Shown: positions 6,897 through 9,864 of the stretch, piece after piece | Layout: every line of letters starts with the position of its first letter | Position numbering within the stretch: the first letter of the stretch is position 1 | Assembly: GCA_031284195.1 (NCBI GenBank) | Contig: JAITAI010000216.1 | Location: 1 to 9,864 of the forward strand | Source of the DNA: Treponema sp. | GTDB lineage: Bacteria > Spirochaetota > Spirochaetia > Treponematales > Breznakiellaceae | Length of the DNA: 9,864 bases | Direction of reading: 5' to 3' | Notes under the pieces: model-generated | What the model was told of the DNA's origin: nothing | Database searches by the model: none | Seen by the model: only the letters and a program-made list of their open reading frames with translations | Program-made: the position numbers and the translations under genes

Positions 6897-6953
6897 ATGG
6901 TTACAACCTACCCAAACCAAAACATAAGGTGGAGGGGAGCATGTATTCTTTAG
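6897..6953 (+). CDS. Possible 18-codon upstream ORF overlapping the proA start
   Basis: A short ORF begins at ATG 6897 with GGAGG at 6887-6891, five nt upstream. It encodes MVTTYPNQNIRWRGACIL and stops at TAG 6951-6953, ten nt past the first base of the proA start codon in another frame. Its ribosome site is as good as that of proA. Ribosomes finishing it would end over the proA initiation region, so it could couple or modulate proA translation. It has a single proline codon, so it is not a proline-run attenuator. Whether it is translated is unknown. Confidence 0.3.
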   Translation: MVTTYPNQNIRWRGACIL

Positions 6954-8203
6954 CCCCGGTGTTCGATACCCTCAGAACAGCCCAAGCCCGTTTGGCGCTG
7001 GAAAACAGGCATACTAAGGATAAGGCGTTGAAAGCGGTGATGAACGCTATTGATTCAAGCCGCGGTCCGCTATACAAGGCCAATGAAGCGGATATCCACA
7101 AGGCCCGAAAAGCAGGGATGACAGAAGCTCTTATGGACCGTTTATTCCTGGACCATACCAGGATCGATGGGATCCTTGAGGGGATTGCCACGGTAATCCG
7201 TCAGGACGATCCTATTGGTAAGATACGAGCGGGTTGGACCTTGCCAAATGGTCTCTTGGTGGAGCAACGGACCGTAGCCCTAGGAGTGGTGGCAATCATT
7301 TACGAATCCCGGCCCAATGTAACAGTGGACGCCTTTAGTCTCGCCTATAAAGCGGGGTGCGCCATACTGCTCCGAGGATCTTCTTCTGCGCTGGAATCGA
7401 ATCGGGCGTTGGTAGAGGCAATCAAACAGGGCCTGGAAGCCGGGGGAGGCATAGCCGAAGCAGTAGCCCTGGCTCAGTCAGGCAGCCGGGATGAAGTAGC
7501 GGAAATACTCAATGCCCGAGGTAAGATAGACGTGGTCATTCCCCGGGGAGGCAAGGAACTCATTCGCCGCGTGGTAAGCCAGGCCCGGATTCCGGTGATT
7601 GAGACCGGAGAAGGAAATTGCCACATCTACGTGGAACCGAGTGCAGACATACCCAATGCAGTAGCTATTATCGAAAACGCTAAAACCCAGAAGCCTGGGG
7701 CTTGTAATGCCGTGGAAACCCTGGTGGTCCACCGGGATGCCGCCGCTGCTCTCTTGCCCCTGTTGGCCCAACGGTTTGCAGGAAAGGTTGAACTCCGCTG
7801 CGACGGACCTTCCAAGAAGGTTCTTGGTACGCCACCGCCGGGTTTAGTCCTGAAAGATGCGGTCATGGAGGACTGGGAAACGGAATTCCTCGATTACATC
7901 CTGGCGGTTAAGACCGTGGATACCCTGGAGGAAGCCATAGATTTCATCAACCGCTATGGGACTAAACACTCTGAAGCGATTCTCACCAAAGATATCGAGG
8001 CTGCCGAAGCCTTCTGCCGCCGGGTAGATGCGGCCTGTGTATACACCAACGCCTCTACCCGGTTTACCGATGGAGGGGTCTTTGGCTTTGGAGCAGAACT
8101 GGGGATCAGTACCCAGAAGTTCCACGCCCGAGGTCCTATGGGACTTGAAGCCCTCACCACCATACAGTACCGCATAGCCGGTTCAGGTCAAATACGGGTA
8201 TGA
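6941..8203 (+). CDS. proA: Glutamate-5-semialdehyde dehydrogenase (gamma-glutamyl phosphate reductase)
   Basis: This enzyme reduces gamma-glutamyl phosphate to glutamate-5-semialdehyde with NADPH, the second step of proline synthesis from glutamate, in the cytoplasm. The product is 420 residues, the typical family length. Visible features are GVVAIIYESRPNVTVDAF, the nucleotide-binding region IDVVIPRGGKELIRRV, KTQKPGACNAVETLVVH with catalytic C255, and the C-terminal FTDGGVFGFGAELGISTQK followed by HARGPMGLEAL. The frame stays open upstream to 6863, but ATG 6941 is preferred. It has AGGTGGAGG at 6928-6935 five nt upstream, and the resulting N-terminus matches the expected family length. It is followed after 222 nt by proB, so the usual proBA order is reversed, with a palindromic element between. 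The upstream gap is shared with the divergent deacetylase gene; I see no convincing promoter there. Confidence 0.97.
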   Translation: MYSLAPVFDTLRTAQARLALENRHTKDKALKAVMNAIDSSRGPLYKANEADIHKARKAGMTEALMDRLFLDHTRIDGILEGIATVIRQDDPIGKIRAGWTLPNGLLVEQRTVALGVVAIIYESRPNVTVDAFSLAYKAGCAILLRGSSSALESNRALVEAIKQGLEAGGGIAEAVALAQSGSRDEVAEILNARGKIDVVIPRGGKELIRRVVSQARIPVIETGEGNCHIYVEPSADIPNAVAIIENAKTQKPGACNAVETLVVHRDAAAALLPLLAQRFAGKVELRCDGPSKKVLGTPPPGLVLKDAVMEDWETEFLDYILAVKTVDTLEEAIDFINRYGTKHSEAILTKDIEAAEAFCRRVDAACVYTNASTRFTDGGVFGFGAELGISTQKFHARGPMGLEALTTIQYRIAGSGQIRV

Positions 8204-8275
8204 CCGGCGGTCTTTTCCAGAGCCTCCCATGCCGTATACTCTGCGGGGTGGGGGTTTGATAATTTCTATTTCCTG

Positions 8276-8397
8276 GGGTTTGTGGCTAACTAAACCCATA
8301 CACGAACCACCCGAACTATACGAACCAACACGAACTTGCGGTTAGCAAGGGCAGCTAGGAACCACCGGTTCGTGATGGTTTGTGGGGTTCGTGGTTA
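8276..8397. repeat. Second CGAAC/GTTCG inverted-repeat element, between proA and proB
   Basis: This is a degenerate relative of the element at 927-1076. Its left arm carries four CGAAC units starting at 8303, 8312, 8321 and 8331. The right arm carries GTTCG, GTTTG, GTTCG starting at 8368, 8378 and 8387. The right-arm spacing of 10 then 9 nt equals that of the first element. The innermost arms, 8329-8343 and 8360-8374, pair at 12 of 15 positions. A smaller hairpin, GGGTTT 8276-8281 against AAACCC 8292-8297, adjoins the left arm. Both elements share the right end GGTTCGTGGTT followed closely by ATTA. I see no matching flanking direct repeat here. The rest of the 8204-8425 gap holds no gene. Confidence 0.65.
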
Positions 8398-8425
8398 TTA
8401 CCTTAATTTCTTAAAGAAGGATACG

Positions 8426-9241
8426 ATGATAACTACCCTTATCGCAGAGGCTCGCAAGATCCTCATCAAAATCGGTTCCAATACCCTGGCAGATCAGGAC
8501 GGCAGGATCAATACGCTCTTTCTCGAAGACTTCGCGGCCCAGACTGCGGCCCTTATCAAAGCAGGGAAACAGATCGTTATAGTTTCTTCCGGAGCCCAGG
8601 TGGCTGGGCTTTCAACCCTGGGAAAATGGGCTCGTAAACAGGACATCCATTACAAGCAGGCCCTGTGCGCTGTAGGACAGGTGGAACTCATGGCGGCCTG
8701 GGGGAGGGCTTTTGCGCCTCACCAGGTGCATATCGCCCAGATCCTCCTCACCAGGGATGATTTTGGGGATTCCCTTCGTACCCTGAACATGCGAAACACT
8801 CTCTTCACCCTGGTTGATGAAGGGATCATCCCGATCATCAACGAAAATGATACAGTGAGCGTAGAGGAAATCAAGATCGGCGATAACGACACCTTAGCGG
8901 CTCAGTCGGCCGTGTTATGGAGCGCGGACCTGCTGATCCTGTTCAGCGATATTGATGGACTTTACCACAAGAACCCCAAGGAAGACCCTGCTGCGGAACT
9001 GGTACCTGAAGTTTGGGACATTGCGGCCATCCGTTCCCAGATCAGCATGGGAGGGGCTAACCCCTTTGGGACCGGAGGTATTGCCACCAAGCTGGATGCA
9101 GCAGCACGGGTGGTGTCCTATGGGATTCCCATGATCCTCGCCCAGGGGGGACGGCACCGATCCTTGGAAGCCTTAGCCGCGGGAACCCAAAGGGGCACGG
9201 CCTTCTTAGTTCCCTCCTTGCACCCTGGCGGAAAATCTTGA
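8426..9241 (+). CDS. proB: Glutamate 5-kinase, short form without PUA domain
   Basis: This enzyme phosphorylates glutamate to gamma-glutamyl phosphate, the committed step of proline synthesis and normally the site of proline feedback inhibition. The product is 271 residues and consists of the amino-acid-kinase domain only. Visible motifs are KILIKIGSNTL at 11-21, VSSGA at 53-57, NENDTVS at 139-145, GDNDTLAAQ at 152-160, FSDIDGLY at 173-180 and GTGGIATKLDAA at 215-226. The C-terminal PUA domain found in the roughly 370-residue E. coli-type enzyme is absent; the protein stops soon after GTQRGTAFLVP. The start at ATG 8426 is supported by AAAGAAGG at 8413-8420, five nt upstream; further upstream the open frame runs into the palindromic element and is unlikely to be coding. 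It lies downstream of proA on the same strand and may be co-transcribed through the hairpin. Confidence 0.96.
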   Translation: MITTLIAEARKILIKIGSNTLADQDGRINTLFLEDFAAQTAALIKAGKQIVIVSSGAQVAGLSTLGKWARKQDIHYKQALCAVGQVELMAAWGRAFAPHQVHIAQILLTRDDFGDSLRTLNMRNTLFTLVDEGIIPIINENDTVSVEEIKIGDNDTLAAQSAVLWSADLLILFSDIDGLYHKNPKEDPAAELVPEVWDIAAIRSQISMGGANPFGTGGIATKLDAAARVVSYGIPMILAQGGRHRSLEALAAGTQRGTAFLVPSLHPGGKS

Positions 9242-9247
9242 TAAAAT
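9218..9247 (+). promoter_or_regulatory. Weak promoter candidate upstream of the terminal lipoprotein gene
   Basis: TTGCAC at 9218-9223 is followed by an 18-nt spacer and TAAAAT at 9242-9247, which differs from TATAAT at one position. It would start transcription in the 60-nt gap after proB, ahead of the lipoprotein gene. The -35 match is poor. The gap also holds a weak AT-rich dyad, TTAAAG 9254-9259 against CTTTAA 9267-9272. Transcription from upstream is equally possible. Confidence 0.25.
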
Positions 9248-9301
9248 ATGAACTTAAAGATACGTTCTTTAACAGCTTCAAAATCCATAAGGGGGTAGGC
9301 T

Positions 9302-9864
9302 ATGAATAAGGAGGTTTTTATATGGGGGGCATTGGTTCTCAGCGCTTTGGCAGGGGCCTGTGCGAGTCTTAACCTTGCCATGGTAGAAGATACCACCAGG
9401 GCCGGTGTAATCGTGGAACTTGATGCGCCTAATACAAGACGTGAATTCAATGTATTTATTGATGATAAAAAAGTTGGCACATTAAAACACAAGGATATCA
9501 AAGGGCTTGTACTCAAAAATGGGATTCATACCATTTATAATCCTGCAACTGACATCATAAGATTTACCGTAAACAACGACAGGCATCATTTTAGAATAGT
9601 ATGGGATTCTAATCGAGGAAAATACGGGAGCTATAATATGGAATTTGTAACTATTTCCCCTGTTACTGCGCCGCCTCCGCCTCCCATAAATGACAATCTT
9701 TTTAATACCGCCATAAACCAGAGCTTTAACACTATTTCCATGAACATACCCAAGGATTCAAAAGTCGCCCTGGTGAACATTGCCTCTCCTAACCAAGAGG
9801 ACAGCAGCTTCATCCTGGAAGAATTAACCGTATTATTGGTGAACTCCAGAAAATTCACCGTAGT
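9302..9864 (+). CDS. Lipoprotein with LpoB/CsgG-like region, truncated by the window edge
   Basis: The reading frame is open from ATG 9302 to the end of the window (187 codons) with no stop, so the 3' part is missing. Residues 1-20 form a lipoprotein signal peptide (MNKEVFIW, hydrophobic core, then LAGAC) with C20 as the likely lipidated cysteine. Residues about 30-115 look like a small beta-rich domain, with the run VFIDDKKVGTLKHKDIKGL reminiscent of PEGA-type surface domains. A five-proline linker follows near 125-129. The last visible part, SKVALVNIASPNQEDSSFIL to the terminal SRKFTVV, resembles the start of the LpoB/CsgG/TolB-like lipoprotein domain seen in many spirochete lipoproteins. 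AAGGGGG just upstream serves as ribosome site. The role is not determinable here; LpoB-type proteins activate peptidoglycan synthases and CsgG-type proteins form secretion pores, but neither can be assumed. Confidence 0.75.
   Translation, partial: MNKEVFIWGALVLSALAGACASLNLAMVEDTTRAGVIVELDAPNTRREFNVFIDDKKVGTLKHKDIKGLVLKNGIHTIYNPATDIIRFTVNNDRHHFRIVWDSNRGKYGSYNMEFVTISPVTAPPPPPINDNLFNTAINQSFNTISMNIPKDSKVALVNIASPNQEDSSFILEELTVLLVNSRKFTV

Noticed and set aside
6863..6940. N-terminal extension of proA by 26 residues from ATG 6863
   Set aside because: The extension has no good ribosome site, is low in family resemblance, and would make the enzyme longer than usual; ATG 6941 has an excellent site.
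8202..8214. Terminator at the proA stop, GACC-GGC-GGTC followed by TTTT
   Set aside because: The stem is only four base pairs with a three-nt loop and overlaps the stop codon; too weak to call.
8336..8425. N-terminal extension of proB into the palindromic element
   Set aside because: The extended codons are made from repeat sequence; ATG 8426 has AAAGAAGG at the right distance and gives a canonical kinase N-terminus.

Overview
The window most resembles a chromosomal segment of a Treponema-type spirochete, possibly one of the termite-gut treponemes. This is an inference. It rests on overall protein character, the split two-subunit glycine dehydrogenase, two lipoproteins with spirochete-style lipoboxes, moderate GC content and AGGAGG-type ribosome sites. 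No rRNA or other taxonomic marker is present, so the genus is not proven.

Layout. Positions 37-906 (+) encode an exported metallo-beta-lactamase-fold hydrolase. It converges on a four-gene glycine cleavage operon on the minus strand, transcribed gcvT (5411-4257), gcvH (4260-3874), gcvPA (3872-2544), gcvPB (2547-1081). The operon has two ATGA stop/start overlaps and one 1-nt gap. The convergent gap at 907-1080 is filled by a nested inverted-repeat element. A clear sigma70-type promoter (TTGACA, 17 nt, TATACT) sits directly against the gcvT start codon. Next, also on the minus strand, is a NodB-type polysaccharide deacetylase lipoprotein (6764-5613). Divergent from it are proA (6941-8203) and proB (8426-9241), the first two enzymes of proline synthesis. 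They are separated by a second inverted-repeat element related to the first. The window ends inside a lipoprotein gene (9302 onward) that begins to show an LpoB/CsgG-like region.

How the genes work together. GcvT, GcvH and GcvPA/PB oxidise glycine to CO2, ammonia and 5,10-methylene-tetrahydrofolate; the L protein (lipoamide dehydrogenase) and lipoylation enzymes are not in the window. ProB and ProA convert glutamate to glutamate-5-semialdehyde; ProC is not in the window. The hydrolase, the deacetylase and the last lipoprotein are predicted to act outside the cytoplasm and are not obviously linked to the two amino-acid pathways.

Most of the window is ordinary metabolic sequence; I found no defence system, CRISPR, transposase or RNA gene. 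The most unusual signals are non-coding. There are two related hairpin elements built from CGAAC/GTTCG units spaced 9-10 nt apart. The first is bounded by short terminal inverted repeats and a 10-bp flanking direct repeat. The gcv operon appears to start from a very short leader without a Shine-Dalgarno site, with a dyad spanning the -10 box and the start codon.
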